Below, one piece after another: positions 42,857 through 51,469 of a stretch of DNA of 64,000 bases (positions are counted from its first letter, which is position 1; every line of letters starts with the position of its first letter). Under the pieces are notes generated by a model that saw only the letters and a list, made by a program, of their open reading frames with translations, ran no database searches and was not told the DNA's origin. The position numbers and the translations under genes were made by a program. This stretch comes from Paenibacillus lautus NBRC 15380. GTDB taxonomy: Bacteria; Bacillota; Bacilli; Paenibacillales; Paenibacillaceae. The stretch covers positions 62,001-126,000 of the forward strand of contig NZ_BIMF01000011.1 in NCBI RefSeq assembly GCF_004000945.1. Reading direction: 5' to 3'.

Positions 42857-42875
42857 GATATTGATTCTCATTATC
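42857..42875 (-). promoter_or_regulatory. Fur box
   Basis: GATATTGATTCTCATTATC matches the 19-base Fur consensus GATAATGATTATCATTATC at 16 of 19 positions and lies just upstream of the first FecCD gene. Iron-bound Fur would repress the operon. Confidence 0.85.
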
Positions 42876-43076
42876 ATCTGTAACTATAAAATAAAGGTCT
42901 TTCCTGCGTCCATGGACATCTTGAATTTCTTACCTGAAAAAAGTCCATGTCCAAGTCAAGCACTTTTTTCCAAATTAAAGCATACCTCTTTTGGCTCAAC
43001 AAAAAGCTCGCTCCTGATGGATTGTGCCATTGACACAGAAACCTCTATTCCATTACAATAAATGCTAATTGAATGA

Positions 43077-43148
43077 GGCGATGGAGTTCGCCATAACCGC
43101 TTCGATAGCTAATGACTCCTACCAGAGGTCGCTTTCCTGGTAGGAGTC
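43077..43148 (+). ncRNA. Fluoride riboswitch (crcB motif) with terminator
   Basis: The aptamer starts GGCGATGGAGTTCGCC, continues ATAACC and closes with GCTAATGACTCCTACC, the conserved parts of the fluoride riboswitch. The second half (GACTCCTACCAG, 43114-43125) also pairs with CTGGTAGGAGTC (43137-43148) to form a terminator followed by TGTTTG, so fluoride binding would compete with termination. It lies about 50 bases before a CLC-type transporter gene, a known fluoride-exporter partner. Confidence 0.93.
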
Positions 43149-43200
43149 TGTTTGTATATTGAAGGGTTAGCGGCGAATACATAGAAACGGGTGAATTTGC

Positions 43201-44526
43201 ATGATTAAAAAATGGTTTGAAGGTACCGAAAAATGGCCCTACGCCTTGTTGTCCGGTTACTTCATCAAATGGATCGTTCTGGGAAGCTTCGTTGGATTGA
43301 TGACGGGCAGTGCCTCCGCCTTCTTTCTTTACAGTCTGGACTATGTAACCTCCCTTCGCATGGAGAACCCTTGGCTGCTGTTCTTCCTTCCCATGGGAGG
43401 CGCCGTGGTCAGCTACCTATATTTCAAGTTTGGCAAGAGCAGTACCAAAGGGAATAACCTCATCCTTGAACAAATCCATGGCGGTACGGAATCCGTTCCA
43501 TTGCGAATGGCGCCTTTAGTTCTAATCGGAACATTAATCACGCATCTGTTCGGGGGCTCCGCAGGACGTGAGGGCACTGCCGTTCAGATGGGAGGAAGTT
43601 TATCGGAATGGTTCGGTAAGCTTATCCGCGTAACGCCGGCGGATCGAAAAACCCTGCTTATCTGCGGAATTAGCGGCGGTTTCGGATCCATCTTCGGCAC
43701 GCCGCTAGCGGGAACGCTGTTTGGACTTGAAGTGCTTGCCATCGGAGTGATCTCGCATCAAGCACTATTACCTGCATTCGTAGCCAGCTTGGTCGGGAAT
43801 CTGACGGCCACCTCTCTATGGGGTGTCAGCCATCTGCATTATTCGATCGGAGACATTCCGGCTTTGAGTTTCATGGTGATCCTAAAGGTGATTTTGGCCT
43901 CGATACTCTTTGGTCTGACAAGCCGACTATTCAGTGAGCTAACCCATTCCTTGAAACGGTGGTACAGCTATTTCTTCCGGAATCCGATGATCAAAAGCGC
44001 TGTCGGCGGCATCATCATCATTGGACTGGTTTATCTGCTTGGGACACGCGATTATTTGGGGCTGGGGCTCCCCCTGATCGAAGCCTCCTTCACAGGCGAA
44101 GTATCGCCTCTCGCCTTTCTCGGCAAAATCCTCTTTACCTCGCTGACGCTCGGAGCAGGGTTTCAGGGAGGAGAAGTTACCCCATTGTTTGCCATCGGGG
44201 CAACGCTTGGCAACGCGTTGTCGGGATGGATCGGATTATACGCACCGTTCCTGGCGGCATTAGGATTTATTGCCGTCTTCTGCGGAGCGACGAACACGCC
44301 AATTGCTTGTTTTATCATGGGAATCGAACTGTTCGGCGGGGAAGGTGCCGTTTATATGTTTATGGCCTGCGTCATCAGTTATCTCTTTTCCGGTCACTCC
44401 GGCATTTACACATCTCAGCTCATCGGCACTTCCAAACACCCACGGCTCTCGTACCCGCCGGGCACGACCCTTGCCGGATCGAAGACGTTAAACAAACGGA
44501 AGCTAAGGCAAAAGACGTCCGAGTAA
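43201..44526 (+). CDS. CLC-F type fluoride/proton antiporter
   Basis: 441 residues of CLC channel/transporter type, with about 10-12 membrane helices. GGSAGREGTAVQMGGSL (about 118-134) holds the gating glutamate E124. GREGT, with threonine instead of the proline of chloride CLCs, is typical of the fluoride-specific CLC-F branch. ISGGFGSIFGTPLAGTLFGL and GGEVTPLFAIGATLGNAL are further pore-lining segments. The fluoride riboswitch upstream strongly supports export of fluoride driven by protons. There is no CBS domain. The stop codon lies inside the terminator hairpin. Confidence 0.92.
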   Translation: MIKKWFEGTEKWPYALLSGYFIKWIVLGSFVGLMTGSASAFFLYSLDYVTSLRMENPWLLFFLPMGGAVVSYLYFKFGKSSTKGNNLILEQIHGGTESVPLRMAPLVLIGTLITHLFGGSAGREGTAVQMGGSLSEWFGKLIRVTPADRKTLLICGISGGFGSIFGTPLAGTLFGLEVLAIGVISHQALLPAFVASLVGNLTATSLWGVSHLHYSIGDIPALSFMVILKVILASILFGLTSRLFSELTHSLKRWYSYFFRNPMIKSAVGGIIIIGLVYLLGTRDYLGLGLPLIEASFTGEVSPLAFLGKILFTSLTLGAGFQGGEVTPLFAIGATLGNALSGWIGLYAPFLAALGFIAVFCGATNTPIACFIMGIELFGGEGAVYMFMACVISYLFSGHSGIYTSQLIGTSKHPRLSYPPGTTLAGSKTLNKRKLRQKTSE

Positions 44527-44539
44527 TCGGACGTCTTTT
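44510..44539. terminator. Terminator overlapping the CLC-F stop codon
   Basis: AAAAGACGTCCGA pairs with TCGGACGTCTTTT; the loop GTAA carries part of the TAA stop. The converging ABC permease gene ends four bases further on at 44543, so the same hairpin can serve both directions. Confidence 0.85.
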
Positions 44540-44542
44540 GCC

Positions 44543-45226
44543 TTACACCGAGCTTTTGCGAATCGAACGGTAACTGAAGAGAGCAAGGATAAGCGTGATC
44601 GGAATGAACCACAGCGACAATTCAAAAGCAGTGTATTTCACAACCCAGTCAATCACATGTCCCCACCAGCCATATTGGGTGATCAGTACGCTGAGCCCCG
44701 ATAATAGAATGAAATAGGTCGCAAGCATGACAAAGGTCTTAATGCCGCGATTACGAAGATAGAACACGCCGATTCCTATCCCAATAAAGGCAAATGTAAG
44801 AAGCAATATGAAATAAATGATGAATTGTTCTAATAGCGTGCCGTCATTCAAATACGGCAGGTTGAAGAACGATATCCGGTCTCCCCAAGAACCCGTAATA
44901 CGTTCAATTTCTGCTAAAACTAATAATATAATCGACGTAAAGACGCTGTACGATACCACCATCAGAACAGAGCCCAGATAGAAGTCCGTTCTTCGAATGC
45001 TGAATCCGAGGGAGAATGGAAACAGCTGCAGCACCGATACCAGAGCCGCGATAAACACATAGATAAAGATCGTTGCCAATCCCCCGGCATAGATCGCTTC
45101 ACCATTAACCAATACGCTGATAATGTAGTTGATCAGAAAGCTGAATGCCGTGATGGCCCAGGGCAAATAGAACCAGGATAGTTTCTGTCTCGAATAAATA
45201 TGGATTACGCCAGGAATTCCGTTCAT
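44543..45226 (-). CDS. ABC-2 type membrane protein (YtrC-like)
   Basis: 227 residues with six predicted membrane helices (e.g. FIYVFIAALVSVLQLFPFSL, FIIYFILLLTFAFIGIGIGV). It lacks a distinctive motif, but its start overlaps the end of the ATPase gene by 4 bases (45223-45226), so it should be the membrane partner. The GntR-ATPase-permease order is that of ytr-like operons that respond to cell wall-active compounds in Bacillales. The substrate is unknown. Confidence 0.78.
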   Translation of the reverse strand: MNGIPGVIHIYSRQKLSWFYLPWAITAFSFLINYIISVLVNGEAIYAGGLATIFIYVFIAALVSVLQLFPFSLGFSIRRTDFYLGSVLMVVSYSVFTSIILLVLAEIERITGSWGDRISFFNLPYLNDGTLLEQFIIYFILLLTFAFIGIGIGVFYLRNRGIKTFVMLATYFILLSGLSVLITQYGWWGHVIDWVVKYTAFELSLWFIPITLILALFSYRSIRKSSV

Positions 45227-46113
45227 GGTTGGATCCCCACCTTTTCGCGCTTAGTTAAATATACGATCAATTGTTGAAGGGAAACGGGGGTTGTTTCCAA
45301 GCCCAATTCCTCCGCCTCTTTATGCAACTTCGTAGTCGCACTTCCCATCACCGTGACGGACAACATGGAAGCGAACGACTCCCGATGTATCACTTCCAGC
45401 CCTTGGATAAACGATTCAACCGTTCCGGAGGGACCGACGATCTTAAACGCACGTCCCCGCAAGTCATCCGTAGCATCGTCAAGCAAAATTCGACCGGAAT
45501 CGATAACGATGATATGCTCCAGCAATTTGCTAACCTCATCAATCAAATGCGTGGACAGAATAATCGTGCGTGGATGATTCGTGTAATCCTCGATCAGATG
45601 ATCATAGAACAGCTCTCTTGCCACGGCGTCGAGTCCAAGATAAGGCTCATCAAAGATCGTGATCGGTGCGCGGCTGGCGAGTCCGACGATGATGCCTACC
45701 GATGAGAGCATGCCGCGGGACAATCTCTTTACGAGTCGTTTCATAGGCAGCCGGAATACCTCGATCAGTTTGTTCGCATATGCCGCATCCCAATTCGGAT
45801 AAACGTTAGCGGCAATTCCCATAACGTCCTTGACCGTAAAGATATCCGGATATTTCTGGCCTTCCTTAATGAAGCATACCTGCCGGATCACCTTCTGATT
45901 TTCGTATGGATGCTCTCCGAATACGCGAATCTCCCCTTGGCTTGGGAACAGCTGCGCCGTTATCATCTGCATGATGGTCGTTTTGCCCGCGCCGTTCCTG
46001 CCCAGCAATCCATAGATCTTATTCGCCTCGATGGTAAAGCTCACATTATCGACAGCCGTTGCATCCTTGTATGCCTTGCTCAAATTCTTGACTTCAATCA
46101 CGGTTTGGCTCAT
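45223..46113 (-). CDS. ABC transporter ATP-binding protein (YtrB-like)
   Basis: 296 residues. Walker A GLLGRNGAGKTTIMQMI, the signature region KRLSRGMLSSVGIIVGLA (a degenerate LSxG), Walker B PITIFDEPYLGLDAVAREL and switch H in IILSTHLIDEVSKLLEHIIV. A C-terminal regulatory-like extension of about 80 residues follows. It overlaps the gntR gene by one base and the permease gene by four, so all three are translationally coupled. It powers export or signalling with the permease at 44543-45226. Confidence 0.9.
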   Translation of the reverse strand: MSQTVIEVKNLSKAYKDATAVDNVSFTIEANKIYGLLGRNGAGKTTIMQMITAQLFPSQGEIRVFGEHPYENQKVIRQVCFIKEGQKYPDIFTVKDVMGIAANVYPNWDAAYANKLIEVFRLPMKRLVKRLSRGMLSSVGIIVGLASRAPITIFDEPYLGLDAVARELFYDHLIEDYTNHPRTIILSTHLIDEVSKLLEHIIVIDSGRILLDDATDDLRGRAFKIVGPSGTVESFIQGLEVIHRESFASMLSVTVMGSATTKLHKEAEELGLETTPVSLQQLIVYLTKREKVGIQP

Positions 46114-46481
46114 CAGTCTTGCTCCCCCCTGCGGATCATTTCCGATAATTGATCTTTGGTAATCCCAAGTTTAGCCGCTTCCTTAACCATGGCGACCACG
46201 TACTGTTGATAAAACTCCGTCTTGCGCTTCTCCATCAGCAGTTCACGAGCTCCAGAAGCTACAAACATGCCAATCCCCCGTTTCTTGTACAAAATTCCTT
46301 GATCCACCAGCAGATTTACGCCTTTGGCAGCCGTTGCCGGATTGATCTGGTAAAAGGCTGCAAACTGATTCGTTGATGGAACCTGCGTTTCCTCAGGCAG
46401 TCGTGCTTCGATGATGTCATCTTCAATTTTGTCGGCAATTTGCATGAATATCGGTCTGCTGTCATCAATCTGAAATGCCAT
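46113..46481 (-). CDS. GntR-family regulator (YtrA type)
   Basis: 122 residues. A short GntR protein: winged helix (PIFMQIADKIEDDIIEARLP, VPSTNQFAAFYQINPATAAK) and a brief C-terminal helical part, as in the YtrA subfamily that has no separate ligand domain. YtrA proteins repress their own ABC transporter operon. The first gene of the unit. An inverted repeat at 46522-46545 is a likely operator. Confidence 0.9.
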   Translation of the reverse strand: MAFQIDDSRPIFMQIADKIEDDIIEARLPEETQVPSTNQFAAFYQINPATAAKGVNLLVDQGILYKKRGIGMFVASGARELLMEKRKTEFYQQYVVAMVKEAAKLGITKDQLSEMIRRGEQD

Positions 46482-46521
46482 TTACCTCACCAACTTTCGT
46501 TTATAACCTCGTTAGATAATT

Positions 46522-46545
46522 GGTTAGTTACTCATGTAATTAACC
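46522..46545 (-). promoter_or_regulatory. Putative YtrA-type operator
   Basis: GGTTAGTTAC and GTAATTAACC form an inverted repeat (one mismatch) with a 4-base centre, 41 bases upstream of the gntR start and close to its expected promoter. Confidence 0.55.
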
Positions 46546-46712
46546 ATATAAGAGATGAAGTTCTTTGTCAATGGGTTCTCGGAATTTTTTCACAAAAACA
46601 GGAGAGATCATAGACTTTTGTCCTAAACAAATAGTCCCTGTAAGCCGATAAAATATAGGCACAAATTCTACGCCCAATACAGATAAAGAGAAAAAGGAGC
46701 TTGAGAGAAAAC

Positions 46713-47846
46713 ATGAAAAGAATCATTGCAATCGTTGTACTGGCCATGCTGACGGTCATCACGCCGCTTTATGCCGCATCCGCCCCCAAAAATTTGGCCT
46801 ACGTGGACAAGAACAACCAGTCCTTCATCTCGGTCGGGGTACTCAAGACCTATGACGGCGTAAAGGTAGCTTATACAGCTGCAGAGAAGAAACTCAACAT
46901 CACCCGTGAAGATACTGCTCTAACGCTATATCTGGGCAGTCGGAATGCCTATATAAACGGCAAAAAGGTTCAGGCTAAAGCAGCCCCGTTCTCCGAGAAC
47001 GGCTCCACTTATGTACCGCTGCAATTTGTCAGCCAGCATCTGGGTCTTAAGCTGTCCTGGAGCAATAACAGATCCACCCTGAACATTACGGACGGCAGCG
47101 TGTCAAACACCCTACCCGTTCTTTCGGGGAACATGATGACCCGTTCATCCAAGGCCGTGACGTCGGCCAGAAAAACATTTAAAGTGGGCTCCCGTTCCTT
47201 CAGCGCACAGGTCGTCACCGTTTCGCTGCTCCATCCGAAGGTGGAACTGGACGTGGTTTTGGCAGGCAATAAAGCAGGGAAAGTCGAAGACTTGCGGAGC
47301 ATAGCGAAGCGCAGCAACGCCGTAGTTGCCATCAACGGGACGTTCTTTGACGCCTATACTTCGGGAGCGTACAAAGCACCGTACGGTTATTTGGTCAGCA
47401 AAGGCAATATTTTTCACAAGGCCTCGGGAGATAACCGGACGATCTTCACCTATGACAGCAACAATCTGGCGACGATGATGCCGGGACTCGACTTCAAATC
47501 CGTATATGATGCAGGCCGCATGGAAGGAGCACTTCAAGCGGGTCCGCGTCTGTTGACCAATGGCACGGTGACGCTGGACGTCAAGAAGGAAGGATTCAAG
47601 GATCCGAAGATACTGACGGGCGGCGGCGCACGAAGCGCGCTGGGTATCACGAAGGATCATAAGCTGATTATGTTAACGACAGGCGGAGCAACCATTCCTC
47701 AACTGGCGGAAATCATGAAGCAGGCAGGTGCCTACCAAGCAATGAATCTAGATGGCGGGGCTTCCAGCGGATTGTATTATAACGGCTCTTACTTAACGAC
47801 GCCAGGCCGTCAGATCAGCAATGCCATCGTCGTAAAATATAAATAA
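46713..47846 (+). CDS. Secreted copper amine oxidase N-domain plus NAGPA-type phosphodiester glycosidase
   Basis: 377 residues from the ATG at 46713 (MKRIIAIVVLAMLTVITPLY), preferred over the TTG at 46701 that touches the ribosome site AAGGAG. Signal peptide cleavage near YAAS. A copper-amine-oxidase N-terminal-like domain follows (about 30-115, with NAYINGKKVQAKAAPFSENG and TYVPLQFVSQHLGLKLSWS), common in Paenibacillus cell-surface proteins. The NAGPA/phosphodiester glycosidase domain (about 150-375) has VVAINGTFFDAYTSGAYKAP, AGPRLLTNG, RSALGITKDHKLIM and AMNLDGGASSGLYYNG. It probably acts on a cell-wall or exopolysaccharide phosphodiester. Confidence 0.85.
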   Translation: MKRIIAIVVLAMLTVITPLYAASAPKNLAYVDKNNQSFISVGVLKTYDGVKVAYTAAEKKLNITREDTALTLYLGSRNAYINGKKVQAKAAPFSENGSTYVPLQFVSQHLGLKLSWSNNRSTLNITDGSVSNTLPVLSGNMMTRSSKAVTSARKTFKVGSRSFSAQVVTVSLLHPKVELDVVLAGNKAGKVEDLRSIAKRSNAVVAINGTFFDAYTSGAYKAPYGYLVSKGNIFHKASGDNRTIFTYDSNNLATMMPGLDFKSVYDAGRMEGALQAGPRLLTNGTVTLDVKKEGFKDPKILTGGGARSALGITKDHKLIMLTTGGATIPQLAEIMKQAGAYQAMNLDGGASSGLYYNGSYLTTPGRQISNAIVVKYK

Positions 47847-47855
47847 TCACCTCCT

Positions 47856-47909
47856 CTCCCCTGGTTATCCGGATATTCTACCGGCTGATCAGGGGAGTTT
47901 TCTTTTTTT
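47856..47909 (+). terminator. Terminator after the NAGPA-type gene
   Basis: CTCCCCTG pairs with CAGGGGAG and is followed by TTTTCTTTTTT; the loop holds an inner CCGG pairing. It lies ten bases past the stop. Confidence 0.88.
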
Positions 47910-48041
47910 AGCAGCACTACCTCCCCTTCGAACCGCATATGCTGATCAAAGAAATGTTTCACTATGAGGACCCATTGTGTAAATATATAGCAAACTGTCT
48001 ATAGGGAGCGATTCGTAAGATAGTGGTTCATTCAGCGGGGG

Positions 48042-50210
48042 GTGGATTCGATTACATCGTCTATTGCAGTCATTCGGACGAGAATCAGGGACACGATGGA
48101 GGGGATATATCGGGTTTGGAAGGAATGGATTGGGAGGTACCCTTTGATTGCCAAGGTGTATCACTTATTTTCCTGGCTTTCCCTGCTGGTGCTCGTTATA
48201 AGTCTGGTTCTGATCGAAGAGTCGCGGACCATGCTTGTGCAATATTTGTGGTCTTTCTATGTACTACTGCAATTTTGGCTGCTAAGCCGGAGCAAAACCG
48301 TTACCTGGAAGCAGGTCAGCTTGTTTGTACTCTCAGGCGTTCTTTTGGTCATTCCCTTGACCAACGGGACCATGCAGGGACTTCATTTGATTTTTGGAGG
48401 ACGGACGACCGACACATGGTCATTCGCCGTCATGACACCGGTCGTTGAGGAAATCTACAAGCTGCTGCCGCTGGCATTGTATTTATTTTTTTCAAGAAGA
48501 GCCACTACGTTAAGCCTGAGCGATTATGTATTATTAGGGGCTGCTCCCGGCATTGGCTTTCAATTTATGGAGGAGCTGTCAAGACGCTTGGTCCAAAGCA
48601 ATTACGGGGTGTCTTTTCTCGGCGGCAAAACGCTCCACTGGGAGTTCTTCGATTGGTTTCCGGGCTACTTTGAGGAAAGCTTTATTCCGACCATGATGAA
48701 TGTTACGCATCCTGTACATAGTGCCATGATCGCGCTTGGAATCGGCATAGCATTTCGATACGCCAAACGTCTGACACGCTGGGTCTATGCATTTCCGGCT
48801 GTCCTTCTGTTCTGGGCTATCCTGAATCATGCGGCCTGGAATGGACAGAATCGGCTGCCGGAGTGGGTACTTACTCTTCATGAATGGACTGGTGAGGGCT
48901 ACCGAACCGAAGGCATCTTCCTAATCCTGCTGGTTGCAGGGTTATTCATCGACTATTTCGATCTGCATCGAATTCGTGACCGTCTCCCGGTTCTGAAGGG
49001 TGAGGCTCTCATCAATCCATTAACGGAGTGTTGGCAGATGACGCGGGCTCTCTTTACAGACCGGAAACGCCTCGGTTACCTGATCGGATTCTACCGAGAA
49101 CGACGCGAGCTCGGATATTCGTTATTGTATGGCAATCTCGAAGCAGCAGGCCAAAGGGATCAGGTCCAGGAAAATGTAAGAAAGTATACCGCCGTTCTGG
49201 GAGCCATCGGCATCCTCATACTTGCTGCCGGGATCCTGTCCAGTATCGGCGCTTCGATGATAGCTGGCGACTCCTCTTGTTTCGCGTGCTTGTTCGACTC
49301 TCTCCAGAACTGGTGGGATCGGCTTAGCGGCTGGGAACAAGCGGGTCTCATATTGGGAGCTTTTGCCCTTTCCCTGCTATTTGTCAGCTTCTGGCCTGCT
49401 CTTGGTATTGCCTTGACCGGTGCCGGCATTGCCGGTGGCGGACACGAGATTGCCGGATACATCCGTGACCCGAAGAAGCTGCTATCCCCACAAAATGCGG
49501 CCGCTGCCGTGTTAGCCGTTATCCTCAGCCGTATTCCAGTCGGTAAAGGGTTATCTTGGCTGTCCAATAAGCTGGGCCCACGAGCCGGGAGGTGGCTGGA
49601 TACACTCGCCGAAAAAGTCGGCTTGAAAACGCGCGATGAGCCGGATACTCCAACTGGCGGAACTCGCGATCCAAAGCCTGACGGTACGAATGAACAACCG
49701 GAAGAGAATCCGCGGAAGCCAGATGGTGACCATGAGAATAAACCTGATGAAGATAAGCCGAATCCAGATAAGCCTGACAACGAAAAGCCGGAGGAAGAAA
49801 AGCCAAAAGACAAACCCGATGATGAAAAGTCTGACGAACCAAACGACACACCGCAAGAGGTGCCGAGATATTCCGGAGAACTGCAGAAGGTTAACAAACC
49901 GGATGCTGCCGCCGATGCGCTTGCGGAGCGACTTGGCGGAGAATCGAGAATGAAGTTTGATTCCGACCCCATCGGGCGGGAATTCGACGCCGTTAGCGAT
50001 GAATATATTGCCCAGACCAAGCCGGCTTTGCAGCAGGTTAACAAAAAGGTCCGTGATCAAATGAAAGCGACCTTTGAAGCAGCGGAGCAAACCGGCAGAA
50101 AGGTCTATTATCATTTTGAAGGAGAGCCTGCCCAATCCGTTATTGACAAATTACATGAATACAGCCAAAGATATGGAATAGAAGTCCACATTGATACCGA
50201 TCCATTATAA
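48042..50210 (+). CDS. PrsW-like intramembrane protease fused to a C-terminal nuclease-type toxin domain
   Basis: 722 residues in three parts. Residues about 40-330 form a polytopic PrsW-type protease with the motifs MTPVVEEIYKLLPLAL (EExxK, 136-140), FQFMEEL (FxxxE) and VTHPVHSAMIALG. Residues about 385-540 hold further hydrophobic helices (GAIGILILAAGILSSIGASM). A Pro/Lys/Asp/Glu-rich linker spans about 540-605. The last about 115 residues resemble the restriction-endonuclease-fold toxin ends of polymorphic toxins: FDSDPIGREFDAVSDEYIAQ, TKPALQQ and TGRKVYYHFEGEPAQ. An Imm7-like gene follows 19 bases on. The GTG at 48042 or the ATG at 48096 may be the start. The fold assignment is from memory. 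Confidence 0.8.
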   Translation: MDSITSSIAVIRTRIRDTMEGIYRVWKEWIGRYPLIAKVYHLFSWLSLLVLVISLVLIEESRTMLVQYLWSFYVLLQFWLLSRSKTVTWKQVSLFVLSGVLLVIPLTNGTMQGLHLIFGGRTTDTWSFAVMTPVVEEIYKLLPLALYLFFSRRATTLSLSDYVLLGAAPGIGFQFMEELSRRLVQSNYGVSFLGGKTLHWEFFDWFPGYFEESFIPTMMNVTHPVHSAMIALGIGIAFRYAKRLTRWVYAFPAVLLFWAILNHAAWNGQNRLPEWVLTLHEWTGEGYRTEGIFLILLVAGLFIDYFDLHRIRDRLPVLKGEALINPLTECWQMTRALFTDRKRLGYLIGFYRERRELGYSLLYGNLEAAGQRDQVQENVRKYTAVLGAIGILILAAGILSSIGASMIAGDSSCFACLFDSLQNWWDRLSGWEQAGLILGAFALSLLFVSFWPALGIALTGAGIAGGGHEIAGYIRDPKKLLSPQNAAAAVLAVILSRIPVGKGLSWLSNKLGPRAGRWLDTLAEKVGLKTRDEPDTPTGGTRDPKPDGTNEQPEENPRKPDGDHENKPDEDKPNPDKPDNEKPEEEKPKDKPDDEKSDEPNDTPQEVPRYSGELQKVNKPDAAADALAERLGGESRMKFDSDPIGREFDAVSDEYIAQTKPALQQVNKKVRDQMKATFEAAEQTGRKVYYHFEGEPAQSVIDKLHEYSQRYGIEVHIDTDPL

Positions 50211-50229
50211 CGACAAGGAGTGAACATTC

Positions 50230-50631
50230 ATGTATGAATTTCACGGCTGGGCTACCATCCAGGAGAATCCTGCCGAAGCGGATGCCGGGCAGCTCGACAT
50301 GATCATTCAGAAAATACAGCTTAAGATGACCGAGTTTGCATGGGGCAGCGGCTTGCTATCCTTAAATGCGGCTAACGGCTCCTATTACCTTCATGTCGGA
50401 GGTTTTACGAACCGCAAGGGAGCTGAGGCTGCCGAGATCGTAGCGCTGTACCAATTGATTGGCGAAATCGCTCCCGGCTCATACGGTCTTCTGTATACCC
50501 GAGATGATGAAAATCTGGAGGGTTATGACAACGAGTTCCGGGTTCAGGTGCTGGCACGGGGACAACTGCGGGAACAACGCGATTCGTTTCTCTCCCCTTG
50601 CGTCCCGGTGATCGAAGATGAGGTCGATTAA
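50230..50631 (+). CDS. Imm7-family immunity protein
   Basis: 133 residues, cytoplasmic. MYEFHGWATIQENPAEAD, NGSYYLHVGGFTNRKG, GSYGLLYTRDDENLEGY and the end LSPCVPVIEDEVD fit the Imm7 family, which protects against polymorphic toxins. ACAAGGAGTG lies before the ATG. It begins 19 bases after the toxin gene, the usual toxin-immunity order. It is expected to bind and block the toxin domain of the preceding protein. Confidence 0.88.
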   Translation: MYEFHGWATIQENPAEADAGQLDMIIQKIQLKMTEFAWGSGLLSLNAANGSYYLHVGGFTNRKGAEAAEIVALYQLIGEIAPGSYGLLYTRDDENLEGYDNEFRVQVLARGQLREQRDSFLSPCVPVIEDEVD

Positions 50632-50650
50632 TGACCATATGAAATCATAG

Positions 50651-50705
50651 AAATCCCGCAACCCCACCATGTTTTGTTCTCATGGTGGGAAGCTGCGGGA
50701 TTTTT
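50651..50705 (+). terminator. Terminator of the toxin/immunity unit
   Basis: A two-part stem, AAATCCCGCA with TGCGGGATTT outside and CCCACCATG with CATGGTGGG inside, followed by Ts. It ends the unit 20 bases after the Imm7 stop. Confidence 0.88.
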
Positions 50706-50765
50706 GTTGAGCCGTTATCGTTGGTATATCCGAATGGATATTACCAATGGATGAGTGACAGTGAC

Positions 50766-51404
50766 TTAAGCTCGTCCGTTCAATTCTTCCATCGTTGCCT
50801 GCACGATGATCCGCAGGCCATTCAACATCGTTTCATGGGATAAGGTCGGCAAGGCCGGCTTCTCCACGGCCATCTCCGTCGAAGCCGGAAAATGCACAAA
50901 GCCGCCAATAGCAGATCTTTGCTGAAGGCGAATTTCGTTCAAAATCGCATACATCGTATTGTTGCAAATATATGTTCCGGCTGTATTGGATACCGAAGCA
51001 GGAATTCCAGCTTCCTTCAGCCGGTTGACCATCAAACGGATCGGGAGAGTCGAGAATAGTCCGTCCGGTCCGTCAGCGTCTATAGGCTCATCTTGAGGTC
51101 TTGCACCACGATTATCCGAAATCGTCGATTCCGGCGGTATATCCTTGATATTGATGGCGATCCTCTCCGGTGTAATGGCGGTCCGCCCACCCGCTACGCC
51201 GCAGGCGATGACCGCATCGGGTTCGTATGCCTTCATCTCTTGCAGCAGAATGTCCGCACACTCATCGTAATGTACGGGAAGAAGCAGCGTTCTGATTTCT
51301 GCACCGGGGAAGTCGTCGTGCTTGATCTCCTTAACCAGTTTTTCGGTTGGATTGATAGAACTTCCGCCAAAAGGTTCAAAGCCTGAAATTAATATTTTTA
51401 ACAT
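50766..51404 (-). CDS. pcp: Pyroglutamyl-peptidase I
   Basis: 212 residues, the standard length of this C15 cysteine peptidase, which removes N-terminal pyroglutamate from peptides. The catalytic triad is in place: E80 (ITPERIAIN), C147 (NTAGTYICNNTMY) and H171 (GFVHFPAS). FEPFGG at the N-terminus is also diagnostic. GGAGAT stands 8 bases before the ATG. It is the last gene after pxpB, pxpC and pxpA in the same direction (65-base gap), so the free 5-oxoproline it releases would be opened by the Pxp enzyme. Confidence 0.95.
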   Translation of the reverse strand: MLKILISGFEPFGGSSINPTEKLVKEIKHDDFPGAEIRTLLLPVHYDECADILLQEMKAYEPDAVIACGVAGGRTAITPERIAINIKDIPPESTISDNRGARPQDEPIDADGPDGLFSTLPIRLMVNRLKEAGIPASVSNTAGTYICNNTMYAILNEIRLQQRSAIGGFVHFPASTEMAVEKPALPTLSHETMLNGLRIIVQATMEELNGRA

Positions 51405-51469
51405 CTGTCATATCTCCTGTACTCGTTTATGTAAGCTGCCGGGTCACGTAAATAGCATCCTGACTTTTA

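Noticed and set aside
49160..50044. Long minus-strand open frame opposite the PrsW-toxin gene
   Set aside because: Ser/Gly/Phe-rich low-complexity translation is the complement of the Pro/Lys/Glu linker; the plus-strand protein has clear domains.
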